Origin: Lachnospiraceae bacterium
GTDB lineage: Bacteria > Bacillota > Clostridia > Lachnospirales > Lachnospiraceae
Direction: 5' to 3'
DNA length: 39,291 nt
Assembly (NCBI GenBank): GCA_024682115.1
Contig: JAIKZO010000116.1
Coordinates: 1 to 39,291 of the forward strand
The notes beneath the pieces were generated by a model. It worked only from the letters and a program-made list of their open reading frames with translations, was not told where the DNA came from and made no database searches. Both the position numbers and the translations under genes were made by a program. Of this stretch, positions 1 through 8,273 are shown in pieces (the first letter of the stretch is position 1; the number at the start of each line of letters is the position of its first letter).

Positions 1-1232
1 TCTCCCCATATATCGGTATTATGGTGTGCGACCCAGCCTTTGGCTCCGTACATTTCTTTTGCGGTCTTTTTCCCGTTTTCGCTCAGTTTCTTTATCAGTT
101 CAAAAAGCGGTTCGTGACATTCGGACAGGTTCGTGCTCTCCGCCGGCCAGTAGTTCATCTGGGTATTGATGTTAATGGTATATTTGCTGTCCCATGCGGG
201 AGTCATACTGTCGTTCCACAGACCCTGGAGCGTAGCGGGAAGCGTTCCCTTCCTTGAGCATGCGATAAGGAGGTATCTTCCGTAATCGAAATACAGCTCG
301 CAAAGTCCCGTATCCTTATTCCTGTTCTTTTGGAAAGAAGCTATCCTTTCATCGGTCGGAACGCTGTCGAAGTTTTCCTTTTCATCTATCTCAAGATCGA
401 TCCTGTTAAAGAGAAGCTTATAATCCTTTACATGTCTTTCCTTGAGCTCGCTGAGCTTTTGGTCCTCGCACTTTTTGATCCTGTCATGAACGTTTTCGAT
501 AAGTCCTTCGACGTCAACATCATTAACGTGATATGTCGTATCGGCACAGAAATACAGAACGGCTTCGGTTGCATCTTTTATAACGATATGTTCTCCGATG
601 ACCTTTACGCTCCCGTTCTTTACCTTCGCTGTAAGACAGAGCGCAAAATCAAAACCGCCTTTTCCGAGATTTCCGTAAAGAGTGATGCCGTTTTCGCCAA
701 GTTTCCTTACTCCGTCGAAAAACCGGTCCCTTCTGAGTTTTACATCAAGATCGAGCTTCTTTTTGCCTGCTGCCGAAAGATGTATAACCATGATATCATC
801 GGGCTTTGATATATAGATCAGCCTGGTATAGGTCGTATCCTCATCTCCGAAAATCTGATCATATACCGCATTATCGATGTCGAGACATCTCTGGTAACCC
901 TGTACGGAAGTGATCCCGTAAAAATCCATATAGATATCTCCGAGCGTCTGATAAGGATGCTGGCTTTCGGGACAGCCTGAAAGAGAGTATTTCATCAGTC
1001 TCTCGGCTTCGTTTATCTTTCCGTTTAAGATAAGTTTACGGATCATCGGAAGGTTTTTGGCACCATCCGGATTATTTCTGTCGCACGGACCGCCGTACCA
1101 CATGCTTTCTTCGTTGACCTGGATCCTTTCGTTGACCGGATTTCCGAAAACCATGGCTCCCAGACGGCCGTTTCCCAAAGGAAGCGCCTCCTCCCAACAT
1201 TTTGCTTCTGTTTTGTACCAAAGTTTGCTCAT
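1..1232 (-). CDS. GH95 alpha-L-fucosidase, N-terminal part (runs off the left edge)
   Basis: The reading frame stays open from an ATG at 1232, which has a GGGGG ribosome-binding site just upstream, to the window edge. It gives about 410 codons with no stop. The start (MSKLWYKTEAKCWEEALPLG), the following NGRLGAMVFGNPVNERIQVN and the stretches ININTQMNYWPAE and GWVAHHNTDIWG are hallmarks of glycoside hydrolase family 95, inverting enzymes that remove alpha-1,2-linked L-fucose. Family members are usually about 750-800 residues, so roughly the N-terminal half is here: the beta-sandwich domain and the start of the (alpha/alpha)6 barrel. The later catalytic acid lies outside the window. No signal peptide is seen, which suggests a cytoplasmic enzyme acting on imported oligosaccharides. 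It is divergent from murG, and its partners to the left are unknown. Some GH95 enzymes act on L-galactose, so the exact sugar is inferred. Confidence 0.93.
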   Translation of the reverse strand, partial: MSKLWYKTEAKCWEEALPLGNGRLGAMVFGNPVNERIQVNEESMWYGGPCDRNNPDGAKNLPMIRKLILNGKINEAERLMKYSLSGCPESQHPYQTLGDIYMDFYGITSVQGYQRCLDIDNAVYDQIFGDEDTTYTRLIYISKPDDIMVIHLSAAGKKKLDLDVKLRRDRFFDGVRKLGENGITLYGNLGKGGFDFALCLTAKVKNGSVKVIGEHIVIKDATEAVLYFCADTTYHVNDVDVEGLIENVHDRIKKCEDQKLSELKERHVKDYKLLFNRIDLEIDEKENFDSVPTDERIASFQKNRNKDTGLCELYFDYGRYLLIACSRKGTLPATLQGLWNDSMTPAWDSKYTININTQMNYWPAESTNLSECHEPLFELIKKLSENGKKTAKEMYGAKGWVAHHNTDIWG

Positions 1233-1285
1233 ATATAACCCCCATACTGGCAAAGCTCTTTACTTTCTGATATACTTTCCTTGTT

Positions 1286-1314
1286 ATTTTATAAGAAAAA
1301 AACGTTGTGTTCAA
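1286..1314 (-). promoter_or_regulatory. candidate promoter of the GH95 gene
   Basis: On the minus strand TTGAAC (1309-1314) and TAAAAT (1286-1291) are separated by 17 bases, a sigma-A-like arrangement about 50 bases upstream of the GH95 start. The match is good but not perfect. No equally good promoter was seen for the divergent murG in the same gap. Confidence 0.4.
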
Positions 1315-1344
1315 TAGACATATACAGTCTGATCGGAGTTGCTT

Positions 1345-2430
1345 ATGGCAGAAAAAAAGATCATCCTTACCGGCGGCGGAACGGCAGGGCATGTTACACC
1401 TAATCTTGCATTGGTCCCGTACCTTAAAAGTGCCGGATTTGAGATCTCTTATATAGGATCGAAGGACGGGATAGAAAGCAAACTCATTCCCGATGCCGGG
1501 ATCCCTTATTATCCGATCTCTACCGGAAAACTCAGAAGATATTTTTCACTGAAGAACTTTTCCGATCCCTTCAGGGTTCTTGCCGGTATCAGACAGGCTA
1601 AAAAGATCATAAAAAAAGAACGTCCGAACATCATTTTTTCCAAAGGAGGGTTCGTCGGACTTCCCGTTGCGATAGCGGGAAAACTCTGCCGCGTCCCCGT
1701 TATCTCACATGAGTCGGACATGTCGCCCGGTCTTGCGAACAAGATGGCGCTTCCTTTTTCAAAAAAGATCTGCTGTAATTTCCCGGAGACGGTCAAAGCC
1801 CTTCCGAGAAGGAAATCCGTCCTTACGGGTTCTCCGATAAGATCCGAGCTTTTATCCGGCAATCGCGAAAAAGGCCTTGAGATCTGCAATTTTACCACAC
1901 AGCGGCCCATCATACTTGTTATAGGCGGTTCCCTAGGTGCGGCTTCCGTTAACGCCGCCGTGAGAAACGCTCTTCCGAAGCTCCTTCCGGATTTTCAGAT
2001 CGCACACATCTGCGGAAAAGGAAAGCTGGACGAGACGCTGACGGATATGGGATCCAAAGGATATATACAGTTTGAATATGTTACCGATGACCTTAAGCAT
2101 CTTTTCGCAATGGCGGACCTCGTCATATCAAGGGCCGGAGCGAATTCGATCTGCGAACTCGTATCATTGAAAAAACCCAATATCCTTGTTCCCTTAAAGA
2201 AAGGATCGCGAGGAGATCAGGTTCTTAATGCCCGTTCCTTCGAAGCACAGGGCTATTCTCTGGTCGTGGACGATGATGAAAACCTTTCTGATAACCTGGT
2301 CGAAAAGGTGACCGAACTGTATTTCACGCGTCAGACCTACATAGACGCAATGAACGGTTCAAGTCAGAACAATGCTATAAGGACTATCGTATCCCTGATC
2401 CAGGCAAATATGAAGGATCATAAAAAATAA
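1345..2430 (+). CDS. murG: MurG: UDP-GlcNAc--lipid I GlcNAc transferase
   Basis: This enzyme transfers GlcNAc from UDP-GlcNAc to lipid I to make lipid II, the peptidoglycan precursor, on the inner face of the membrane. The protein is 361 residues, normal for MurG. It has the N-terminal glycine-rich loop GGGTAGHVTPNLAL, a second glycine-rich segment VIGGSLGAASVN around residue 193, and the C-terminal donor-binding region SRAGANSICELVSLKKPNILVP. The ATG at 1345 is preferred over an in-frame TTG at 1339 because GGAG (1335-1338) is properly spaced only from the ATG. The gene stands alone rather than in a division/cell-wall (dcw) cluster, so it may be the sole murG or an extra copy. It is followed 45 bases later by a small leader-peptide gene that may be co-transcribed. 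Confidence 0.93.
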   Translation: MAEKKIILTGGGTAGHVTPNLALVPYLKSAGFEISYIGSKDGIESKLIPDAGIPYYPISTGKLRRYFSLKNFSDPFRVLAGIRQAKKIIKKERPNIIFSKGGFVGLPVAIAGKLCRVPVISHESDMSPGLANKMALPFSKKICCNFPETVKALPRRKSVLTGSPIRSELLSGNREKGLEICNFTTQRPIILVIGGSLGAASVNAAVRNALPKLLPDFQIAHICGKGKLDETLTDMGSKGYIQFEYVTDDLKHLFAMADLVISRAGANSICELVSLKKPNILVPLKKGSRGDQVLNARSFEAQGYSLVVDDDENLSDNLVEKVTELYFTRQTYIDAMNGSSQNNAIRTIVSLIQANMKDHKK

Positions 2431-2475
2431 ACTCGGTCGGATAACGACTGAAAAAGCAAAAACAGGAGGTTACAT

Positions 2476-2721
2476 ATGAGTGATAAGATTAAGATGCACA
2501 AGATCGATGATAATGACCTGGACAAAGTATCCGGAGGTTCATATTATGACGGTCCGTTTGCCGGATATCATGCGCAGTGCAGGTGCCCGGTTCACGGTGA
2601 ATTTTTGGTAACCAAAGACGATCTTATTTATTTACGCAGTATCGGCAACGTATGTCCCGGAGACAACGGTCCCTGCGGTCAGCCGCTTCAGATAAGAACA
2701 GATCCCAGCCAGCCCTGGTAA
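2476..2721 (+). CDS. small double-glycine-leader protein with a four-Cys zinc-ribbon-like core
   Basis: This is an 81-residue product with a strong AGGAGG ribosome-binding site 6 bases before the ATG. Residues 1-21 resemble a bacteriocin-type leader: charged, ending DNDLDKVSGG, where the Gly-Gly is the usual cut site of C39-peptidase ABC exporters. The 60-residue remainder carries four Cys (35, 37, 60, 67) in the order CRCPVHGEF ... GNVCPGDNGPCG. That spacing resembles small zinc-ribbon modules of the form CPxHGxF...CPxxC more than a class II bacteriocin. No transporter, maturase or immunity gene is visible nearby. It follows murG by 45 bases and ends just before a bidirectional terminator. 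Its function is unknown. Export and metal binding are inferences from motif shape only. Confidence 0.75.
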   Translation: MSDKIKMHKIDDNDLDKVSGGSYYDGPFAGYHAQCRCPVHGEFLVTKDDLIYLRSIGNVCPGDNGPCGQPLQIRTDPSQPW

Positions 2722-2740
2722 ATCATAAAACCAAAAAGAC

Positions 2741-2779
2741 AAAAGATCCCGGTACTTTGATAAGGAACCGGGATTTTTT
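2741..2779. terminator. bidirectional intrinsic terminator
   Basis: A perfect 8-bp stem, ATCCCGGT (2746-2753) with ACCGGGAT (2767-2774), is extended by A/T pairs. A T-run follows on the plus strand, and the A-run at 2741-2744 supplies one on the minus strand. It sits between two converging genes, the small Cys peptide (+) and the GH53 galactanase (-), and can stop both. Confidence 0.88.
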
Positions 2780-2800
2780 TCATATATTTTTGTGCTTCTG

Positions 2801-4882
2801 TCATTTCAGCGACAGATCGAAATCATCTATTGTACCCCAGCCTCCGGCTCCGCCGGTGACTTCACAGCCCAGGATGATACTGTCTCCGTCTTTTATAGCG
2901 ATATCCTCTATCTTCATCTCTTTCCACTGCTGCCAGCCGTCAAGTCCGATGTTCCCGGTCTCATATCTTTGTCCGTTAACATCAATGTACATCACGACGC
3001 TGCTTTCGCTTCCCATGTCACCGCCCTGAACATAGGCACTTAATACATAGTTTCCTGCGGGGATATCTGTGAGTTCCTGATGCATGTCAAAAGAAAACTC
3101 CTTGGCCTTATAGAAATGGAAGGCTTTCGTACCGCCGTGTGCATCGGCTTCCTTATCCTGGATATCCGTTGCCGTACCTCCTCCGAAGGTTTCGGCGATC
3201 CATTCCTCTCCGACTTCTTCTTCAAAGCCCGGATTTACGATATAGTTTATGTTCGCAACATTTACCCTGGCCTTTACCGCGGTTTCCTTGCCGGGCATTG
3301 CTGAGCATTCCGCTTTACCGTTCACGTAATAAACTCCCGCGGTATTAGTATCTATTGCATTGATCTCATCTTCGTTCCATGCAACATGCAAAGGCTCGTC
3401 CACCGATGTATCATTGTAAACAACATTGATATCTTCGGGTAATGAAACCGCTGCGCCGATGCTCACGTCAACGCTTATCGCATCTTCATCCTCAAGGTCC
3501 GTCAGGATCTCAACTTCTTTTCCCCTTGCGCCGTGATCTATGTATTTGAACACATCAAGGGAGGGAAGCTTATGTCCTTCAAAATCAAAGAAGGCCTGAT
3601 TATCCCACGAAGTTCCCCCGAAATATTTTCCGGCATCATCGGGATCGTAGTCCGCAGCAAAAGAACTGGCCCAGCCGGAGCCGTATTCTTCCCAAAGTTC
3701 GCTGTTTGTTTTGGGATCTCCTCCAACCGGGATCCATGCTCCTTCCCAGTAAAAGATCCCGAGACTTCCGCCGTCTATCGCTGCTTTGGTTATATCCCTT
3801 ATCGCATTGGCCTGACCCTGGATCGAAACGGGGTATGAATTTTTAACGGAAGTACCCGAAACACTGTTGGCCGTTCCGTCTCCGTCCTCATCGGTATAGG
3901 GATAAGCCGTTTCCATCACGCAGGTTTTTACCCCGTAGGTTTGGGCGACTTCCTTTAAGACTTCCGTCATGTTTTCAATGCTTCCGTGCCAGTACGGGTA
4001 ATAGGAAACGCCGAAAACGTCATAATCGACCTTTGCGCTCTGAAGCTGACGTGCTATCTCAAGGATATTCTTTTTGTCATCTATCTGTGTATAGTGAAGA
4101 ACAACGCTTAGGTCAAGTCCTTTTTCTCTGGCAAACTCGCGGGTAGCATCGCACCCTGCCTTGACCAGCTTAAGCTTGTTATTAAGGCCCTTTTCCCCGG
4201 ACATTCCGTTGTTGATCTCGTTTCCGATCTGGACCATGATAACTTTAGCGCCCGCTTTGGTGATCGTATCAAGACTTTCCTTTGTATAATCTGAAAGAGC
4301 TTTTGCCTTTTCATCCAAAGACATATCTTTCCAGGCTTTGGGGACCATCTGCTTTCCGGGATCCGCCCAGAAATCCGAATAATGGAAATCCACACAGGTA
4401 CTTATCCCGTAGGCTGCGGCTCTCTTTCCAATCTCGGCTGCAGTTTCCGCCGTGCAGTTTCCGCCTCCGAATCCTTTTCCTTCCGAATCAAAAGGATCTA
4501 CCCAGACCCTGACCCTTACGCAGTTTATTCCGGAATCGGCAAGTATCTTTAAAAGATCCTGCTCTTCCCCGTTTTCGTCATAATACTTTACGCCGCTCGC
4601 TTCTTCCGATAGCAGGCTTGATATATCCATTCCTCGGATGAATCCTTCGGGGATGTTATCGATCTTTTGTACAAAGATCTCAGATTCCTCGATATCCGCA
4701 GGCATTTGGGGAAAATAAGTCTGTGCGACCGTTTCTCCCTTATCTTCTTCAACCGTGTTCTCTACCGCCGGAGCATTTCCCGCAGCATCTGCATTCTGCG
4801 GTGTGCTGCTGCCGCATCCGAAAAGGCTTACCGACATCAAAGCCACACTTAATACCGTTGTGATCGATCTTTTTATCTTCAT
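2801..4882 (-). CDS. GH53 arabinogalactan endo-beta-1,4-galactanase lipoprotein
   Basis: This enzyme hydrolyses internal beta-1,4-galactosyl bonds in galactan and type I arabinogalactan, the pectin side chains. A lipoprotein signal ends at LFGC (Cys23), followed by a Ser/Ala/Glu-rich linker, so the enzyme should be anchored outside the membrane. The GH53 barrel covers about residues 80-460. It shows GINCVRVRVWVDP, the acid/base Glu222 in VQIGNEINNG and the nucleophile Glu324 in CVMETAYPY. An Ig-like segment (about 460-555) and a C-terminal beta-sandwich starting NYIVNPGFEE (about 556-693) follow. The latter resembles the galactan-binding CBM61 modules often joined to GH53. At 693 residues it is longer than single-domain GH53 enzymes because of these extras. 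The ATG at 4882 has AAAGGG upstream. It is a monocistronic gene between two terminators. Confidence 0.93.
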   Translation of the reverse strand: MKIKRSITTVLSVALMSVSLFGCGSSTPQNADAAGNAPAVENTVEEDKGETVAQTYFPQMPADIEESEIFVQKIDNIPEGFIRGMDISSLLSEEASGVKYYDENGEEQDLLKILADSGINCVRVRVWVDPFDSEGKGFGGGNCTAETAAEIGKRAAAYGISTCVDFHYSDFWADPGKQMVPKAWKDMSLDEKAKALSDYTKESLDTITKAGAKVIMVQIGNEINNGMSGEKGLNNKLKLVKAGCDATREFAREKGLDLSVVLHYTQIDDKKNILEIARQLQSAKVDYDVFGVSYYPYWHGSIENMTEVLKEVAQTYGVKTCVMETAYPYTDEDGDGTANSVSGTSVKNSYPVSIQGQANAIRDITKAAIDGGSLGIFYWEGAWIPVGGDPKTNSELWEEYGSGWASSFAADYDPDDAGKYFGGTSWDNQAFFDFEGHKLPSLDVFKYIDHGARGKEVEILTDLEDEDAISVDVSIGAAVSLPEDINVVYNDTSVDEPLHVAWNEDEINAIDTNTAGVYYVNGKAECSAMPGKETAVKARVNVANINYIVNPGFEEEVGEEWIAETFGGGTATDIQDKEADAHGGTKAFHFYKAKEFSFDMHQELTDIPAGNYVLSAYVQGGDMGSESSVVMYIDVNGQRYETGNIGLDGWQQWKEMKIEDIAIKDGDSIILGCEVTGGAGGWGTIDDFDLSLK

Positions 4883-4912
4883 ATGATCCCTTTCATTGCT
4901 TTAACTATTCAA

Positions 4913-4939
4913 AAAGGCGGCAAATTCATTGCCGCCTTT
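4913..4939 (-). terminator. terminator after tRNA-Arg and the par-serS operon
   Basis: An 11-bp perfect stem, AAAGGCGGCAA (4913-4923) with TTGCCGCCTTT (4929-4939), has a 5-base loop. On the minus strand it ends in five T's. It follows the tRNA directly and separates this transcript from the GH53 gene. Confidence 0.9.
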
Positions 4940-4942
4940 AAG

Positions 4943-5014
4943 CGTCTCCTGAGGGAATCGAACCCCCAACTGATCCTTAGGAGGGACCCGTTATATCCAT
5001 TTAACTAAGAAGAC
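4943..5014 (-). tRNA. tRNA-Arg (anticodon CCU)
   Basis: The minus strand folds into a full cloverleaf. The acceptor stem GTCTTCT pairs with AGGAGAC (one G-U). The D-arm lies in GTTAAATGGATATAAC. The anticodon stem GGTCC/GGATC encloses the loop CTCCTAA, giving anticodon CCT, and the T-arm reads GGGGGTTCGATTCCCTC. The discriminator is G and CCA is not encoded. It decodes the AGG arginine codon. Its first 10 bases overlap the end of the upstream DUF3881 gene, and a terminator follows at once, so it is probably made as the tail of the par-serS transcript and released by RNase P. Confidence 0.95.
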
Positions 5015-5892
5015 ATCGGATAATTGATATGGCCCTGGAGCCATATGGTTCCTTTATATCTACGACCAACCTCGGGCTGACCGTAAACATCTTTTTTGTT
5101 CACACACAAGGTCATCTCTATGTCGTTGCAGACCAATGACATCTTGTACATTTCTTCACCGGAGACACTGTTTCGAAGTTCAGTCACTTCGGTTATCTCT
5201 CCAAGTATAGCATAATTATCGCACTCTATGCCATAGGGCATAAAATATGTATCGACCAGGGTGAAAACATCATCGGTCTGGATCCTCTGCGCTATGGTCG
5301 TGTAGGTATCCATATCCTTTAATGTCAGGTTTTCCATCGCCTCGTCATCACCGGATCTGGCTGCATTGATGAGCATGGAGCGGGACTTTAAGATCTGCTG
5401 GTTGGTAACGACATCCTTTACCGTCTTTTTAAGGGGCATCAGTATCGTTCCGTTATCTGACAGAGCCGAAAGCGAAAGTGTCGTCCCGGTCATCGGAAGC
5501 ATATCTGTCCTTACCGCATTTATATATGGTATCATATTTTGGAGATAAAAGATAATAGAAACTCCTGTTCTCACATCATCTATCACTCCGGCATATGAAT
5601 CCGTTGCCGCATGTCTGTCCACGGAGATATCTTCTTCCGAACTTATACACTGCGATTCAACATAAGGATAATAATAACTATATGTGAACTGGTCATCTTC
5701 GTCAAACTGTCCGACGACCGTGATCCCTACGCCGGGCGCAAATTCCCTGGAAAAGGACGCAATGATGATATTATCGGATAAAGACGTATATGCACGCATC
5801 GGAGCATTTACGATAATATCCGTAATGAGCTTTTGCTGATCTTTAAAACTCTTAAATTTACTGAAGCCAATGGCGCGCATGTATTTGTGCAT
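5005..5892 (-). CDS. DUF3881 family protein
   Basis: This 295-residue protein starts MHKYMRAIGFSKFKSFKD, which I recognise as the opening of the DUF3881 family common in Lachnospiraceae. No function is established for the family. No signal peptide, membrane helix or catalytic motif is evident, so it looks cytoplasmic. It contains a long middle region with ISSEEDISVDRHAATDSYAG and ends GHINYPMSS. The stop codon (5005-5007) lies inside the tRNA-Arg gene, so the last two Ser codons and the stop are also the tRNA acceptor strand. It lies 32 bases after serS in the same direction and is read as part of the parA-to-tRNA operon. Confidence 0.7.
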   Translation of the reverse strand: MHKYMRAIGFSKFKSFKDQQKLITDIIVNAPMRAYTSLSDNIIIASFSREFAPGVGITVVGQFDEDDQFTYSYYYPYVESQCISSEEDISVDRHAATDSYAGVIDDVRTGVSIIFYLQNMIPYINAVRTDMLPMTGTTLSLSALSDNGTILMPLKKTVKDVVTNQQILKSRSMLINAARSGDDEAMENLTLKDMDTYTTIAQRIQTDDVFTLVDTYFMPYGIECDNYAILGEITEVTELRNSVSGEEMYKMSLVCNDIEMTLCVNKKDVYGQPEVGRRYKGTIWLQGHINYPMSS

Positions 5893-5924
5893 TACTTATA
5901 ACGCCCTTTTCAATCTGTTGATGA

Positions 5925-7214
5925 TCATTTTACGGGTATGAGGATCTCTTTCCCGCCCATGTAGGGACGGAGTACTTCAGGGATCTTAACGCTTCCGTCT
6001 TTCTGAAGGTTATTCTCAAGGAATGCGATGAGCATTCTCGGAGGAGCTACGCAGGTATTATTGAGCGTATGCGGTAAATACTTTGATCCGTCTTCGGCCT
6101 GAACCCTGATCCTTAATCTTCTAGCCTGGGCATCGCCGAGGTTTGAACAGCTTCCGACCTCGAAGTACTTTTTCTGACGGGGGCTCCATGCCTCTACATC
6201 ATAGGATTTAACTTTAAGATCCGCCAGATCTCCGGAACAGCATTCAATCGTTCTTACCGGGATATCCATGGTCCTGAAGAAATCTACCGTATTCTGCCAC
6301 AATCTGTCAAACCACATAGGAGAATCCTCGGGTTTGCAGACAACGATCATTTCCTGCTTTTCAAACTGGTGTATCCTGTATACACCTCTTTCTTCTATGC
6401 CGTGAGCACCTTTTTCCTTACGGAAACAGGGTGAATAACTCGTAAGAGTCTGCGGAAGCTGATCTTCCGGAACTATCTGATCGATAAACTTTCCGATCAT
6501 CGAATGCTCCGATGTTCCGATGAGGAAAAGGTCCTCACCCTCGATCTTATACATCATGGCATCCATTTCTGCAAAGCTCATAACGCCTGACACTACATTG
6601 GAACGGATCATGTAAGGAGGAATGCAGTATGTAAATCCTCTGTCTATCATGAAATCGCGTCCGTAACTTAAGATAGCGCTGTGAAGTCTGGCAATATCAC
6701 CGACGAGATAATAAAATCCGTTACCGGCCACTCTTCCTGCGGAATCGATATCTATTCCGTTAAAGCGTTCCATTATATCGGTATGATAAGGTACTTCAAA
6801 ATCCGGAACTACGGGATCTCCGTATTTGGTGACCTCAACATTCTCACTGTCATCTTTTCCGATCGGAACCGAAGGATCTATGATGTTCGGGATGACCATC
6901 ATGATCTTATTGATCTTTTCGTCAAGTTCCTTTTCTGATACCTCGAGTTCCGCAAGACGCTTTGAATTGGCGGTAACTTCTTCTTTCTTGGCCTGTGCTT
7001 CTTCTTTTTTGCCCTGAGACATCAGGCTTCCTATCTCTTTTGAGATGGTATTTCTTTTATTTCTGAGATCGTCGGCTTCCTGTCTGATCTTACTGTACTC
7101 GTAACTCAGTTCCAGAACTTCGTCTACCAGGGGAAGTTTATCATCCTGAAATTTCTTTTTGATGTTTTCTTTTACCGCTTCCGGATTTTCCTTTAAAAAC
7201 TTAATGTCGATCAT
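5925..7214 (-). CDS. serS: serine--tRNA ligase
   Basis: This class II synthetase charges tRNA-Ser with serine. The 429-residue length is normal. The N-terminus MIDIKFLKENPEAVKENIKK leads into the long antiparallel coiled-coil tRNA-binding arm (about residues 30-105). The catalytic core shows the GTSEHSMIGKF loop, motif 2 as FRKEKGAHGIEERGVYRIHQ, and the stretch EVGSCSNLGDAQARRLRIR. The motif 3 region reads NNTCVAPPRMLIAFLEN rather than the more usual bacterial NGSGLAVGRTLVAILEN; the arginine is kept. The start lies 3 bases after the HD-GYP stop, so the two genes are tightly linked. Confidence 0.96.
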   Translation of the reverse strand: MIDIKFLKENPEAVKENIKKKFQDDKLPLVDEVLELSYEYSKIRQEADDLRNKRNTISKEIGSLMSQGKKEEAQAKKEEVTANSKRLAELEVSEKELDEKINKIMMVIPNIIDPSVPIGKDDSENVEVTKYGDPVVPDFEVPYHTDIMERFNGIDIDSAGRVAGNGFYYLVGDIARLHSAILSYGRDFMIDRGFTYCIPPYMIRSNVVSGVMSFAEMDAMMYKIEGEDLFLIGTSEHSMIGKFIDQIVPEDQLPQTLTSYSPCFRKEKGAHGIEERGVYRIHQFEKQEMIVVCKPEDSPMWFDRLWQNTVDFFRTMDIPVRTIECCSGDLADLKVKSYDVEAWSPRQKKYFEVGSCSNLGDAQARRLRIRVQAEDGSKYLPHTLNNTCVAPPRMLIAFLENNLQKDGSVKIPEVLRPYMGGKEILIPVK

Positions 7215-7217
7215 GAT

Positions 7218-8273
7218 CTATATAAGCTCCTTTTCTATAAAAATATCGTTGATCTTTGTAAGGTCAGCTTCCTTTCCTCTGGGGATCAGTTTTCCCGAGG
7301 AATCCTTCGAAAGTAAAATGACAGGCCTGTCAGGAAATTCCCTGTTCTGACGGACCACTTTTCCCTGGGATCCGTCCGAGAGGATCACCGTACTTCCTAC
7401 CGGATAAACCGCCGTAAATTCAAGGAATGTATCTATCGCATCGGCATAATACTTTACACCCTTAAAGGTCTTTAAGTATTCGACCGCTTCATATACTTTA
7501 ACTCTTTTGCATCCGATACCGCAGATCATCTCATCAAAAGTATCGCACAGAGAAACGATCCCGACCGCATAGGGGATATCGGTTGCCTTTAACGGGAATC
7601 CGTTCCCGTCCAGTCTTTCATGATGATACAGGATTATGTTTTTTGCAAGCGGTGAAAGCCATCCCTCATCCTTTACAGCCGAATAACCGTAGACCGGATG
7701 TTTGAGATATTCCATCGTCTCAAGTTTTGAAAACTCCGATGGATCCTTATCTACATAATCGACAGTCAGATATCTTAACCCCAGATCATGGAGCAGGCAT
7801 CCCACTCCGATATCATGTACTTCTCCCTCATCGCGGTTAAGCTTTAAAGCGGTGAGCGTGGACAGGGAACAAAGACTTATCGAATGCTCATATATATCCG
7901 CGCTTCTTTCCTTTATGTCAAATATCTTTTCTACGACTTCCTCTTCTTCGAGGATATTGCTGATTATCCCTTCAGCCGTCGACTGTAGCTCTGCCAGCTC
8001 TCCTGAATTATTGTATGTATGTCTTTCAAGTACTTCCTTGACTTTTTCTTTAAATGACTCCTCGACTTCCGACTTTAACAATACCACTTCCTGCATGTGG
8101 ACGTGGTCTTTATCCTTGATATAAACCTCAGTTATCTCAAGGTCTATAAGCTTTTGTACATAATCTTTCCGAAGGATCGTCTCCTCCGAGAGCAAAACCT
8201 TGTAATCATTGGTGATTATCGGTTTCGCCAGGATCTCTCCGCCTTTAAGATCACTTACTTTGCAAAGCTTCAT
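7218..8273 (-). CDS. HD-GYP domain phosphodiesterase (probable cyclic-di-GMP hydrolase)
   Basis: This protein probably hydrolyses cyclic-di-GMP or a related dinucleotide. The C-terminal two thirds hold the HD-GYP fold: the HD pair in GCLLHDLGLRYL, HPVYGYSAV, then HHERLDGNGFP, where the signature GYP reads GFP, and SLCDTFDEMICG. The conserved tail VYPVGSTVILSDGSQGKVV is also present. The N-terminal part (residues 1-130) begins MKLCKVSDLKGGEILAKPII and has the charged, helical look of the N-terminal regions found in many HD-GYP proteins. No receiver or membrane segment is seen. Its start overlaps the upstream DUF4446 stop by 4 bases, so translation is coupled. It lies between chromosome-segregation genes and serS. 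Confidence 0.87.
   Translation of the reverse strand: MKLCKVSDLKGGEILAKPIITNDYKVLLSEETILRKDYVQKLIDLEITEVYIKDKDHVHMQEVVLLKSEVEESFKEKVKEVLERHTYNNSGELAELQSTAEGIISNILEEEEVVEKIFDIKERSADIYEHSISLCSLSTLTALKLNRDEGEVHDIGVGCLLHDLGLRYLTVDYVDKDPSEFSKLETMEYLKHPVYGYSAVKDEGWLSPLAKNIILYHHERLDGNGFPLKATDIPYAVGIVSLCDTFDEMICGIGCKRVKVYEAVEYLKTFKGVKYYADAIDTFLEFTAVYPVGSTVILSDGSQGKVVRQNREFPDRPVILLSKDSSGKLIPRGKEADLTKINDIFIEKELI

Noticed and set aside
1072-1392. minus-strand reading frame spanning the GH95/murG gap
   Set aside because: It overlaps the GH95 N-terminus, the promoter gap and the murG start in a different frame, and shows no family pattern.
2476-2721. ordinary class II bacteriocin
   Set aside because: The leader fits, but the Cys/His pattern of the core looks like a zinc ribbon, and there is no immunity or transport gene nearby.
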